Below the pieces are notes generated by a model. That model had not been told where the DNA came from. It saw nothing but the letters and a program-made list of their open reading frames with translations, and made no database searches. A stretch of 64,000 nt of DNA from Morinoia aosen (taxonomy: Eukaryota > Arthropoda > Malacostraca > Amphipoda > Talitridae), in assembly GCA_030386875.1 (NCBI GenBank), contig CM059568.1, positions 25,104,120 to 25,168,119 on the forward strand, written 5' to 3'. The position numbers and the translations under genes were made by a program. Shown here in pieces: positions 34,302 to 45,904 of this stretch (the stretch's first letter is position 1; each line of letters starts with the position of its first letter).

Positions 34302-36981
34302 CGTACGCGAAACCCCAACCCCCATTGACGTCGGAGTCTTTATAAGCTCTAGACAACTTAGACCTGATGCTATCGTTCTCGTCACCTCCTTGAAGTAAAC
34401 ACCTAAGAAACGTCTCCGAGTTTCCTTCCCACGACCAAGCCGCACCTCTAGCGGCACATATGGTGGTCAGATTCGATCAAACCCACGACGTTGTGAAGAA
34501 GTTATAACGTTACAAGAAGATACTACAAGTTTGAAAACCGACGAGAAATTCTTACTACGAAGATTTATAAAGTTCAGCAAGAGTCAAGAAAAGAGAAAAT
34601 TGTTGAATCGCGCAAATGACTGGCAGCAAAAACAATACGAGTCTTCGATAACTACTACCGTCTTTGCTCAACATCAGCTTCAAGATCCCGTACACTGCAT
34701 TGGTGGAAACCTACGTCCAATTTTCAGCGTGGATAGATACCTGCTACCCCTTCAGCACCAAAGTACTCATCTTTGAATCAGGAGAAGACATAGAAGCAGT
34801 ACTGCAACTACAATTTGGAGCAACACTCTACAACGAGTGATCTACAAACGACGACTACGTCTACAGAGGCGAAAGCGACTTCACTTCCTTCACTCCCTCC
34901 CCTCATCCCAGTGTACGGGTACAGTGGCGAGCGACTACACTACTTCCTTCCTTCACCCAGTGGAAGCTAAGTAAATAATAGGTTGCACTGAATTAACAGA
35001 TAGTTTATCCGCCTTATCGCCGCAGCGCGATTGCTAGACAGCACAGGCAGACAGGGTAACAGTTTTTTTTGTAAGTAGTTTTTTTAGCTCTGCGAGAAGC
35101 AGATAATTTTTTGCAATCGGCTCAAGGCAATGCGCAGTGCATAGACAGCATGCGTCAGACAAAAGCAGAGTAGCAAGAGCAGTGAAGCCGCAGTAGTAAA
35201 TTGAACTTGTGCAAGATAGCTATAGCGTTCAGAAGGGCGTGATTGAATTTTTTTATGAGTGTTTTACTTCATAGATTGTGTGTTTATTGAAGTGATTTCT
35301 AGGATGTGTAATATTAATTTCTAGGGTGTGTAATTTTGATCTGTGGCAAATATTGATTTGCAAGTATTAATATTGTGTAAAAAATTATTAACTACTATAT
35401 GTCGGACACGTCCGAGTCAGAAGAAACTATTAGAACAACAGCAACCAAAACAAGTAGAGGTAGAATAACAAACTAAATTTCGTGCTCTGAGCAATCCAGA
35501 AATGACTGACCCAGCAGCTAGCGCGGCCGTTGGCCCTTGTACAAATCCTAGCTGTTTAGCAAGAGAAATTGCAGCAAACTTGCCAAGATCCGGAACAATC
35601 CTGTCGGGCTTTGAGTAACCCCTTTTCCGTCGACGAAAACGACTAGAGGATCCGGATTTCATTGAGAATAAAACGTTTAAAACTCATATAGAAAATTTGC
35701 GTGCCTACATGACATTACTACCGGATGTGAATTCCGACAGTGCAAAGAAAGAGTTGTTTGTTATATCTGCTAACAAACAGGTAGGAGAATTTAATAGCAT
35801 AGTAACAAAGTTAGTCAATTCCGATCTTCAATATTCTTTCGAAGATGTCGTCAAAATCTTGGACGACATCTATGTCTCCTAGAGGCAAAAAATCAATTCA
35901 CGCATTAGCATGCGATTTAAATAAATTACGTTTCGTTAGGAACGACGCACTTGCGGCCCAGCTGGTAACCGCATTTGCTAAAATCAGAAAGTAGTCGGAA
36001 CATTTGTTGAACTCAAATTCAATAGCGTGGACGACACACCCATTTTTCAGGGCAAGTTCAAATCAAGTAGAACTAAAACGTTTTGTAGGAGACTGCATTG
36101 ATCTTAGTCTCGCCATCAGCGTGTTTGCACCACTACTCGAAGAATCATTTGCTAAGAAACTATTTGATACGTCGTTCAATACGTCAGAGGAATTATTGGC
36201 ACGTATTGTTGCCGCGGTTGGAAATCAGCCCGAAAATAAACAGTTAGTAGCGACTCATTACGAGACGCAGTACAATAGAGAAACCTTTGTAGCCGAAGTT
36301 GTCGAGTCAGAAGACAATATTGAAGAGCAAGATTTCCCTCAGGAATGTGAAATTTTCTACGGAAATTACCGTAGAGGGGGTTTCGCGGGTCGGAGATCAG
36401 TTCCTCGACCCTGGTTGCGAAATCCTAGAGTAGGAAGAAATGTTAGTGGCTATGTAGGTGATAGAAGAATAGGTTCCCTTGAATGTAATATCTTGCGGGC
36501 AGAAAGCTCGAATCATGCCCCAATGCACTCTGCAGCTTGAACGAGAGGCTCTTTTTTCTGCAGTATATGCAACGTTTCAGGACATGTCGAAGCCAATTTT
36601 CGAACCCAAAGGGATCTGAGCAAACTTAGAGTCCTTGGCTCCTGCTTTGCATGCGGTTCAAAAGAACACCTCGTCCGAAACTGCAGAGCGTCAGAAAATG
36701 AAATCAGGCAATATAAAACATCCTTGCGTAGGTATAATGCCTACAGAGGCAATAACCGTGGCAGACACGAGGTGCACTATGGTGAGGAGTACAAAAGAGA
36801 CGACAGAGATTTTTTAGAGCGAGAGTAGTTAAAGGTGGAGGTAAAAATGGTGGAGAAAAAATGAGACAAAGCCCGAGGATCACCGCACGATTCTCGTTAA
36901 TCCTAACGCTGTGGTCGAAACGAATCCAGATACTGAGATGACAAAGTGTAATCATGATGAGAGTGAATCATACATTGATCC
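34302..36981 (+). mobile_element. Ty3/gypsy element, 5' half (LTR and gag)
   Basis: The start GTACGCG...aacccc aligns with the complete LTR start TGTATGCGCAACC at 57640. The 5' LTR-like region (containing ctatcgttctcgtcacctcc) ends near tagcggcacata, and a TGG that could begin a primer-binding site follows at about 34458. Gag follows from 35399. The pol half of apparently the same element begins at 42030 beyond a 5-kb insert. Confidence 0.7.
35399..36840 (+). pseudogene. Gag polyprotein, broken, with zinc knuckles
   Basis: Opens MSDTSESEETIRTTATKTS and continues in shifted frames (YMTLLPDVNSDSAKKEL at 35700, VELKRFVGDCIDLS at 36067). An Arg/Gly-rich stretch (GNYRRGGFAGRR) precedes two knuckles near 36555-36690: CSICNVSGHVEANF, where the last Cys is lost, and CFACGSKEHLVRNC, a complete CX2CX4HX4C box. 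Gag packages the element's RNA. At least two frameshifts and several stops inactivate it. A shorter relative lies at 58741-59775. Confidence 0.75.
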
Positions 36982-37015
36982 ATCCCAATTGAAAATCAAG
37001 GACGTATCGCCGGTG

Positions 37016-38460
37016 TATTAAGGACGTGAGGGTCGATTATGCACGATTTATAGGCTAGTCGGCCTGCTCTGCTTTAACACTGCCTCTACGCGCCCCAAAC
37101 CAAGCGCGGTCAAGCTCGGACGTGAAATTCATAGTTGGCCTTGGATGGTTAGAAGGCGCAAAATTTTCAGTTGATTAACGGCCGTAACATTTGAAAGCGG
37201 CATGACTCGATCTGTCAGTTAATGACAGCGTGTCATCGTGAGCGTACTGGCGGTTACTGCCTTTGGTGTTTCGACTGTGTTCTTCACAATCATTGCGTTA
37301 GGCAAATTGTGACGTAGTATTGCATCAGATGCCCAAAACATTTTTATTAATATTATATTGATTGTTTACTTGGATGTTGTGGCGATCAACCGTTATGCTC
37401 ATCCCCAGATTTTTCTCGTCACTTCTCGAGCTCAAGATGAGTTCAATTTTTTAAACATAGTTATGTGAAGTGTTGTTCGTCCAACTGTTTTGAAACTAGA
37501 ACAGGGGTATTCATATAAAGTACTCTGGATAGATTACTGAGCAAGTTTACAGAACAGCTCACATTCACTTGATTCATTTGCAAGTTTTTCACAGAGTGGC
37601 TATAAAGACTTTTTTTCAAATGTGTATTGATGTCACAATAAGTTACTTATTTTCACCATATTTATAAGTGCAAATGCTGACATTGAACAATAAATTAAAC
37701 CAATATGCTTTTCACAGTGCTTTGTATCAGTGCCAACAATAATAGAGGAAAACGCTGGTGATAAACCAAAACTGTGAGTTTATAATGAAAAATCGATTGT
37801 TCTAAATATGTATCATGGCCAAAAAATGGCACAACGTTGTATGACTCTTGCACTTTTGGGACTTAGCACTCCTACAGGGTCCGAGAGATGTGAATTTGAG
37901 TCATTTTATATGTAATTTTTATATGTAATTATCGTTTTGCCTATTCATGATAGACATTTTTTATTCATTTTCTTACTGTCCATGCTATGTCGTCTTCAAC
38001 TATTCTCTTGTTTAATTTGTTTTTCAAAATTTGTAATTCTGTGCATTGAGTCCTGCGCAACAGTGCACCCTATCTATCATTTGTGGTTATGGTTTATTGC
38101 AAATACTTTTTTGGTAGATAATTGCGCTAGCTAATTGTGCTCTAATTTCTTCTCTAAAACCGCATTAGTAACGCAAGGAAATTCTTTTGTGCTATTCTTT
38201 GCCTTTGCTTTTCATTTGGTGCTCTAATGAAATATTTTTCAGTCTTTGAACTTGTTATTTGAAATGCTGTTCAGCATCCAGCCAATAAACAAGCACATTC
38301 AGTCAACTTTAAGTGCCTACGTATGTAATTTATGTATGATGCATTTCTTTTGCAAAATTTTTTTTTGCTGGTTCATTGGTCACCCAGCTGATGCAGGGTA
38401 TTGAAAATTTACGTTGTAACTCTAATTTCATCCGTTATGTTCTTTAATGATATTCAAAAT
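37016..38460. other. No recognisable feature
   Basis: The first 300 bases are GC-richer than the rest (tagtcggcctgctctgc...) but hold no open frame. No domain or RNA gene is seen. Confidence 0.55.
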
Positions 38461-38464
38461 GTTC

Positions 38465-38835
38465 CCCTCCCTCAGGGGGATACAACTATTGTATCTATGG
38501 GAAGTAGCGCTCCCAGGGGGACAATGTGAGGGCCCGAGCTAAAGGTTAGGTAGGCCTTTTTGTTAAAATAACATAGGTTTTTGCTTTGTTACGGACCATA
38601 TTTTTTCGGTTCACTGCTGTCCTGTTTTTTTCGGCACCTACTACTTTCTTCTTCAACTTTGATCTTGTTTCATGAACTTCTTTCCCATCTTACTGTTTCT
38701 ATGACCCTTCAGCATAGCTTCCTCATTTTCTTATCTCCATACTAAATGGTGCCTTCCTCCTTCCTCTCTTTGATATGTTCTATTTTCGTAGCGGATGAGG
38801 AGGCCTAAACTAACTTATAATCTAATCTAATCTTC
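38465..38835 (+). repeat. R1 interspersed repeat, full-length type copy
   Basis: Begins ccctcagggggatacaacta, contains ggaagtagcgctccca and ggcccgagctaaaggttagg, and ends gaggaggcctaaactaac. Other copies are at 15695, 40899 and 45105, with fragments at 17085, 18600, 48350, 48980 and 53120. Length (about 370 bp) and dispersal fit a SINE or MITE, but I see neither a tRNA-like promoter nor terminal inverted repeats. Confidence 0.8.
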
Positions 38836-39097
38836 AAAATGTTCCCTTCAGGCAAATCATTTCCATAATGAACAAAAATGTGAGAGATCTATCGAGAATA
38901 CTATGCATATATAATGTACATGAGCGTTGAAATGGCTCTCTGTACACCTGAGTTGATATATCTTTATATTAGGAAAAAAATAAAATAGGATATATTTTAT
39001 TGGTTTATTTCTTGATGTATAGATTATCAAGAATATATATATATATATATATGTATATATTCAGTATATTTTGGTAGTAACCCTTCCTTAATACAGG

Positions 39098-39649
39098 TTT
39101 CATTAAAAATAATGCCATATTGAATATTAATAATAGTTTTGTTCAATTTTTCTGGTTTTCGGAAGAGTTTACTTTGATCGAAATTTATTGAATTTAAAAT
39201 CTCGCCAAACGTTTTGTGATTAAAATTTTGCGACGCGATTCGTCCTGTGTCCACGGACATCATCAGGCTAAAAATAGTTTGAGTTGTGCAGCTACTAGAA
39301 TGGAGAAGTGGGCAGAGTGGCTGCGGTTACACGAATGTAGAAATGGGCATTTGATGCAAGTTAGAAGGTGTACAGTTGGTCTGCGAAGTGAGGAGGGCTA
39401 GGCGACCTAGGTTCCGTAGTGGAAGGTACATTCTCCATTCTCCATTCTATTAGCTGCACAACTCAAACTATTTTTAGCCTGATGATGTCCGTGGACACAG
39501 GACGAAATGCGTCGCAAAATTTTAGTCACAAAACGTTAGGGGACCTTTTGAATTAAATAAATTTCGATCAAAGTAAACTCTTCCGAAAACCAGAAAAATT
39601 GAACAAAACCATTATTAATAATCAATGTGGCATTATTTTTAATGAAACA
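39098..39649. mobile_element. Foldback with paired hammerhead cores
   Basis: Arms 39098-39308 and 39436-39649 are reverse complements; the loop is about 125 bases. The right arm (+) holds CTGATGA (39479-39485), a GTCC/GGAC stem II, GAAA (39504-39507) and GTC (39511-39513). The left arm holds the same on the minus strand, with GAAT in place of GAAA. This resembles the pLTRs of Penelope-like elements, which often lie inverted. No coding region remains. Confidence 0.7.
39479..39520 (+). ncRNA. Hammerhead ribozyme motif
   Basis: C-U-G-A-U-G-A, one extra U, stem II GUCC/GGAC with a 9-base loop, G-A-A-A, then UGCGUC. The last gives the very short stem III (A-U, U-G around GC) typical of Penelope hammerheads and a GUC cleavage site at 39513. 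Stem I is GC/GC, an A-A mismatch, then AAA/UUU between 39469-39478 and 39514-39520. All core nucleotides match the consensus. Confidence 0.65.
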
Positions 39650-39657
39650 TATCTATA

Positions 39658-40004
39658 TAGGGTGTTATGTAATTCGATGCACAGATTTTAACCAAATGCA
39701 GAAAAACGCAAAATAAAACGATTTTCATGAGTGACAAAACCTCGAAACTGCTTTGTTTTCGAGAAATGACCTGAAATAATTTCAGATTTCCGTAAGAATG
39801 GGCTTGACATGCAGCCAATGAGTAAAAACGAAACTTCTTTGGCACGCGCTTCAGGCTATTCTTTCAGGAATCTATAATTATTTCAGGTCATCATTTCTCG
39901 AAAACAAAGAAGTTGTGAGGTTGTGTCACTCCTGAAAATCGTTTCATTTTGCGTTTTTCTGCCTATGGTTAAAATCCGCATCGCATCACACAACACCCTG
40001 TAAA
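39658..40004. mobile_element. MITE with about 140-bp inverted repeats
   Basis: TATAGGGTGTTATGTAATTC at the left and its counterpart ending acaacaccctgta pair through gcagaaaaacgcaaaat and gttttcgagaaatga. It directly abuts the next element, sharing ta. Confidence 0.85.
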
Positions 40005-40005
40005 T

Positions 40006-40890
40006 ACCGGGTGTCCCACAAAAATGTCCCCGACTTTTTAATTGATTGTATATCCGCTTTAAATTAACATATTTGAAAGGTCTTTTTTCACAATGCAATG
40101 AATTTTGTTCCATTTTCGGATAATTTAAGTTTTTGAAAATCGTTTACTAACCACTTTACAGTGATCGATTTGCTGAAACAGGTAGAATAACTAATTGCTC
40201 ATAGGAAAAGTTTTCAAAACAACACTGGTGTTCTTCATTTCTCAATACATTACTTACTTCCTTATTTCATCATTTGAAGACACCTAAAATGCAGCTCACT
40301 CACGATCAAAGAATTTTCCTCGTATGAGAATATGAAGCAACGGTAAACTGTGAACAAGTAAGAGGAGCATTTAATTTTCTTTCTAATTTTCTAACTGTAC
40401 GATACACAGTTTTCTTATCGGACGTGTATCTTTCCGGAAATTTTTCATTAATTGCTCTTCGAACTTTTTCACAGTTTTTCGTTGCCTCATATTCCAATAC
40501 GATGAAAATTATTTGTTCGTTAGTGAACTGCATTTTAGGTGTCTTCAAATAATGAAATAAGGGAGTAAAAAATTTCTCAGAGCGTTTAAATACTTGGTGG
40601 TATGTAGGATACATCATTGTGAAATTATTATAAACAGTAAGTATTGAGAAATGAAGAACACCAGTGTTGTTGTTTTCAAAACATTTCCTTAGAACAATTA
40701 TATTTTCTGCCTCTTTCAGTAAATCGAACACTGTAAAGTGGTTATTAAACGATTTTCAAAAAATTAGACTATTCGAAACGGAAACCAAATTTAATTCATT
40801 GTGAAAAAATACATCTTATATATATTAATTTAAAGCGGAGATATAATCATTTAAAAACTCCGAGACATTTTTGTGGGACACGAATATAAT
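40006..40890. mobile_element. Mariner-type MITE with transposase leader
   Basis: Ends TACCGGGTGTCCCACAAAAA and (reverse complement) ATTCGTGTCCCACAAAAATG, with about 220-bp arms. It is a sister of 1938-2708 and keeps a piece of coding sequence on the minus strand. Confidence 0.85.
40306..40731 (-). pseudogene. Transposase N-terminal helix-turn-helix remnant
   Basis: From codon 68 the frame reads MQFTNEQIIFIVLEYEATKN and later SDKKTVYRTVRKLERKL. This is the short helix-turn-helix (DUF4817-type) that heads many insect mariner-like transposases and binds the terminal repeats. Only about 60 residues of the domain remain; no catalytic acidic residue is present. The first 67 codons overlap the inverted repeat and are probably not native coding. 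It complements, but was not contiguous with, the C-terminal relic at 289-514. Confidence 0.7.
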
Positions 40891-40898
40891 GTAGACAC

Positions 40899-41160
40899 TC
40901 CTCAGAGGGATACAACTAATGTATCTATGGGAGCTAGCGCTCCCAGGGAGGAAAATGTGAAGGCCCGAGCATGAGTTAGGTAGGCCTTCTTTTTGCTGAA
41001 ATAAAATTCTTTGTTATGTTAAAAGACCACCTATTTTCGGTTCACTGCTGTCCTGATTTTTAGCACCTACTACTTTCTTCTTCAACTTTGATCTGGTTTC
41101 ATGAATTTTTTTCTCAACTTACTGTTTTTATACCCTTTCTGCACAGATTCCGCGTTCCTT
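40899..41160 (+). repeat. R1 interspersed repeat copy
   Basis: tcctcagagggatacaacta through ggttcactgctgtcctga and ttcttcaactttgatctggt. Lacks the far end present at 38700-38835. Confidence 0.8.
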
Positions 41161-41642
41161 TAAAACGTTGACTACGTTTGTGCGATTGCTACGGTTGGTT
41201 CGGTTAATTTGTGAGTAGCAGAATTTAGAAACTCACTGTACTGCTCAAGTCCATTCTTGTCCTTTATAAAAGGTGTTAGAAATGAAAGTGTACTGTAATT
41301 TTTACCAGGTAGGTCCAAATCAATTCTAAAAAATGTAGTGAAATTATGGAAATTCTATTCATTTATGCCGGTATTTAATGTACCTAATGGTACACATATG
41401 ATATGTCCCAAAATGTAGTGCACGTGTTGATATTTGTTGGTTACATGCAGCATATTAAATAGATTGTGATTTCATTTTCAATTCCTATATTATTTTGGTG
41501 TTTCATTGGTGAGAAGGCTGTGATTAATGGAAGTAAGATATTCATGTCAATTTTAATGTAGAGAATGTTTCATTTTTGTAATAAAAGTTCAAGAAAGAGC
41601 GGGATTCAATGTGCTTTCTAATGTATTGTCTTATGTAACTGA

Positions 41643-41810
41643 GCTCCCAGTTGCACGTGCCTCGATCTCATTGGATGTACAATATTGTTCTGAGCTAGCT
41701 TAATGAGTCAATACATTCACAATGCATTAAGTGTGAATGTATTGTAAGATCCAAAGCTTCCAGTACAATATTGTACACCCCGTGAGGCGAGGCACGTGCA
41801 ACCGGGAGCG
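41643..41810. repeat. Palindromic MITE-like hairpin, 165 bp
   Basis: gctcccagttgcacgtgcct pairs with ggcacgtgcaaccgggagc; inside, tgtacaatattg pairs with caatattgtaca and caatacattcaca with tgtgaatgtattg. Compact and still well matched, suggesting it is relatively young. Confidence 0.85.
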
Positions 41811-42029
41811 ATTTTTTAACCTATAATCCATGGACGGCCAGCCGCGATTCGAATCTGGTCCTGAGGCGGTAAACGGCCGTTAGGTAGGGCGGAACAACGG
41901 CGATTCGTGTGCAGTTTTGTGTCCGAAAAAGTGGACATTTGACCCTTAAACCGCGCGTGATACAACTAAAAAACGCTTAGGAACCGGCGCGTTCCCACCG
42001 GCGAAACGTCCTTGATTTTCAATTGGGAT

Positions 42030-44745
42030 TGTTTAAATGTAGAAATTGGTTTGCCAAGTTGAAAGATGAGGAACTGGCTGATGAGATATCAAAGAAAAAA
42101 GCAGTTGAAGTTTATTTTAACACTACAGTTTTATGTAGAGAACGACGTGAAAATGGAGCCGGTCTTGTAACGTTTAGGAGAACTAAACGGCCGACCATTA
42201 TACTGTCTAATAAAGACAAGTACTTTAACGCGCTGCTTGACAGCGGTAGCGAAAAATTCCTCATTAGTTACAGTAACATCAAATATCCCAAAGAAAAGCT
42301 AAAACCAAGTTTTTTGAGCGTTAGAGGCATAAACGCAAAAAGTAATGCTAGCGGTGAGGTTGACTTAAATATCTCCATACCTGATACTGACAAAGTGCTT
42401 AAAACTAGTGCTTTGTGAGTAATTAAAGATGCCAAATTCAAATATGTTTTAGGAAGAGATGTATTAACCAACGCGGTAAATAATTTGAAGGATGGTTCAC
42501 TCTTATGGGAGGGAACCAGAGTACCTTTCAATGAAATAGAGCGTAAGCCTACAATAAGTAGAGAAGCCATATTAATGGATATAATAAACAGTGATTATTT
42601 AATGTCAGAAGTAGTTGCCTGTGCTAAGAAGAGCACCAGATGCCGGGGTGTAATGAATGGCCACGAGAGAAAAAAAGACGCTGTAAGAACAGGCAAGAAA
42701 AAAGAGGCTGAACTCGAGTGTGTACCCGAGCTGTCAAAGCCAGTGGTAAGAGAGAAAAAAATAGACCTCTGGTGGTTCACTGTGACGCAATGGAAGTGCC
42801 TGCTAATTGCATCAAGCTCATTAATGCCTTTGTCATAAAAGCTAAACAAGGTAATTATATCTGGTTGAAACGAGGATTTGATAATGGAGCACTGATAGCA
42901 GAATCAATTGTTACAGTCAATGAAAATGGGAATGTACCTTTATTAGTACTGAACCCGACAGATGAGGCTATTCATTTTAGTGAAAATACAATGTGGTGTA
43001 ACATGGAAATATTACCGGAAGAGGAAGTTGAGGCCAAACTTTACCTCACAAATGTAGAGGAAGCGCTTAATGAGGCGAATAATGTTGAGATAAACTCTGA
43101 GGTTACATCGAATTCAAACAAAGTCATCTCAGGACTTGGTGAAACAAAGACCATAGCCAAGGAGAGACTTGAGTCGAAGTTCGATGTTTGCGGAGATTTT
43201 TGTGAGTGTGGTGCACAAGTCGAAAGTGTATCTAATGTACAGAAGGACGTACGCCGTCCGTGAACATGGAATGATGTAACATGCGATGAAGTTGATGTAA
43301 AACTAAAATTACTGGAATTGATGAACAATTTCCGTGATGTGATCACGTTACAAGGCGAAACTATGGGTGTCACGAATGTGACAAAACACAATAAAGTACT
43401 AAAAACTGATGCACCAGTTATAAACCTTCCGCCATATCGCATACCTCATAAATATCAGTAGGAGTTGGCCAAGGTCAACAGAGAAATGCTCTCACAGGGC
43501 ATTATTGAACGGTTAACATCAGAGTATAATTTTACAATGATCGTGGAAAAAAAAGACGGGTGAAATTAGACCCGTGATAGATTTCAGAGCCTTAAACAAA
43601 ATTGTGATCAAGGAGACAGATCCTATACCACGAGTAGATGAAATATTGTCTACCCTTTGTGGCAATACCTTATTTTCCTCTCTGGACTTGAAATCCGCCT
43701 TTCACCAGATGGAATTAGAACAGGAAAGTCGGAAATTTACAGCATTTAGTGTAAATTATCAAAAATTTCAATTCCGTCGTATTCCGTTCGGACTCACTTC
43801 GAGTCCGAGCGTTTTTCATAGCGTAATGTCTTCTGTTCTAGCACCTATTTTAGGACAATTGTGCTAGGTGTTCATTGATGATATATCAATTTACTCAAAA
43901 GCTAATCAGCAACATTTGTGCGATATTAAAACTGTCCTCTCGACGCTCCGTTCCGGCAAACTATCTATCAAACTCGAGAAATATCAATTTTTCAAGAAAA
44001 AAATAGAGTACCTAGGTCATATTATTTTGGCAGAGGGTATACATTGCAAATACTCCAAGAAATTGTCAAATTGTCCAGCACTAACAAATGTAAAATAATT
44101 GCAACAATTCCTTGGCGTAGCCAACTATTTCCGCAACTTCATAGCTCAATTTGCAGTAATTGCAAATCCCCTGTACAGATTGTTAAAAAAATGTGTTAAT
44201 TTCGACTGACAAACGACTGTCAAAAAAGTTTTGACTACATAAAAGCAGCTCTGACTTCTGAGACTGTTTTACGAAACCCTGATTTTACAAAGACATTTCA
44301 CATATTCACTGATGCATCAAATTTTGGCATAGGATCTGTTATAATGCAGCCCGAAGATTCAGGCGATAAATTAATGCGTCCAATTGCTTATATCAGCAAA
44401 ACTTAAAGTTCTAGTCAAAAACGTTACGCAACCACGAAAAAAGAATTCCTTGCAATTTACAGTGCTCTTAAAGCTTTCAAATACCTAATTATTGGGTATC
44501 CCATCCATGTGTATACGGATCACCGTCCATTAGCGCCTCTATTCACAAGGAAATTGCCAGAAGACACTGCCATGGCCAGATGGTGTATAAACATACATTC
44601 TTACGACCCTATCGTTCTCGTCACCTCCTTGAAGTAAACACCTAAGAAACGTCTCCGAGTTTCCTTACCACGACCAAGCCGCTTCTTTATTTACCAGGTA
44701 GACAAAGCGTCGTAGCCGACTACCTAAGTAGGCTACCAAAGCATG
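42030..44745 (+). pseudogene. Ty3/gypsy pol: protease, RT, RNase H
   Basis: Aspartic protease: ALLDSGSEKFLI (DSG) near 42230. Linker and RT start: VEKKDG then RPVIDFRALNK (43560, with a frameshift between). RT core: LFSSLDLKSAFHQMELE, RIPFGLTSSPSVF, VFIDDISIYS (x-DD box; a TAG just before it at 43866) and LEYLGHI-like KIEYLGHIILAEG. RNase H: IFTDASNFGIGSVI (44306), KRYATTKKEFLAI and HVYTDHRPLAPLF. The tail LPGRQSVVADYLSRLPK ends near 44735. Integrase and 3' LTR are missing. Stops and frameshifts throughout make it dead. It is the likely continuation of the gag at 35399. Confidence 0.85.
44619..44686 (+). repeat. LTR-derived 68-bp piece inside pol
   Basis: cgtcacctccttgaagtaaa...accaagccgc matches the 5' LTR at 34375-34443. 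Removing 44619-44686 restores an open frame across the RNase H tail (HSYDPIV into LYLPGRQ). The preceding ten bases ctatcgttct are identical in pol and in the LTR, and the piece ends in ttct. Confidence 0.8.
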
Positions 44746-45104
44746 CATTATTTCATCATTAGTACTTGGGTACAGATATCGAAACGATTAGCTCCTGAAA
44801 TTTCAAATTTATTGTATTCACTTCATATCATTCCCAAATAAACTTTTCGCAGCTAATCATTACTTCTGGAGTCAGATATTAACGCTTCGACGTTCGTAAA
44901 AAATGGCATATCGTAAGCTTTGAGTGAGTTTTTTTCAATTACTCATTTGAACAATCACGTTACTATTAACTGCAAGTAAAACTCCATCCATGCCACCATA
45001 GTATATCGGAAGATCATAGTACATCCCTTCGAAAACCTTGCATTAAGCCTCTCTGTGGCTTTCTCGGCACTTCGTCTTTTCGCAGCTTAAACCCTCAGAA
45101 AGAT

Positions 45105-45445
45105 ACAACTATAAAACCCATGACGCTTCCAAAGGGGAAATGTATGGGCCTGAGCTGATGGCTAGAGAATCCTTTTTTGGGCAAAATAGTGCGTTTGCTT
45201 TTAACAAGGACTTTATTTCTGTTGACTGCTTTCATTTTATTCAGCACCTACTAACTTCTTCTTTAACTTTTATCTACGAAGTTTAAACCTGACATATTTT
45301 CTTTGCGCAGAGAGACTTTTGTAGGAACACAATTGTGCATAGGTTCACCGTGTTCGTAATCATACTCGATGATTCCATCGTGATTACTCTTTTTTTAGCT
45401 CCTTTGGTGTGGGTAAGGAGCTTAAACTAACTTTCATGCTAAAAA
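45105..45445 (+). repeat. R1 repeat, diverged
   Basis: accctcagaaagatacaact ... cagcacctactaacttcttc ... aaggagcttaaactaac keep the R1 order. Confidence 0.7.
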
Positions 45446-45761
45446 TATTTATGGCTTATAAATATTTAAAAGCATTTGCACTTTTATCACAGATTGTAGA
45501 ACAAAGTAGTGGTGTTTCTATTCCTGATCTCCAAGCCACATGTTTTTCCTCGCTTTAAACGATCCGTCGTCATACAAGGGAAACTTATTTCCCTGATCAC
45601 GCACTTCAATCACAGTCACTTATAATAAAAAATTTGCCCTAAATGTTCGAATATATTTTTCATATTACTCTGTCGGAGTCTCTAATTTGTTACTCATTTC
45701 ACGTAAACTGCACTCTTTCACATTCAAATGTGTTTTCAATAATGTAAGTCACTTTATCCAG

Positions 45762-45904
45762 ATGATAACGCAGCGGGCGAAGTACTGCCCAATACGGCAG
45801 AACTTCCTACGAATGAATATTTTGCCAGCACTCCAACTACACCCAGCGCAGTACCTGTTGAGTCGCAGTACCCCCAACTCCATCTGGAACGTTATGTGGA
45901 ATCG
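45762..45904 (+). CDS. Putative exon, unknown gene
   Basis: Bounded by an acceptor (gtcactttatccag) and a donor (GAATCG|GTATGA). Skipping the first two bases, one frame is open for 47 codons: DNAAGEVLPNTAELPTNEYF then TPTTPSAVPVES, ending RYVES. The composition (acidic, Thr/Pro-rich) looks like protein rather than chance translation. I recognise no domain and see no clear partner exon. It may belong to a host gene crossing 45-48 kb on the plus strand, or be another relic. Confidence 0.3.

Larger units (their letters stand above)
36982..42029. mobile_element. 5-kb insert bounded by 34-bp inverted repeats
   Basis: atcccaattgaaaatcaagg... at 36982-37015 recurs in reverse complement at 41996-42029 with one mismatch. 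Gag lies immediately left and pol immediately right. There is no transposase for it; the inside holds R1 copies, a foldback and two MITEs. It may be a DNA transposon that split a gypsy element, or the product of rearrangement. Confidence 0.5.

Noticed and set aside
41840..41870. gattcgaatc resembling a tRNA T-arm / B box
   Set aside because: The flanking bases cannot form the T stem, and no anticodon or acceptor arm is found.
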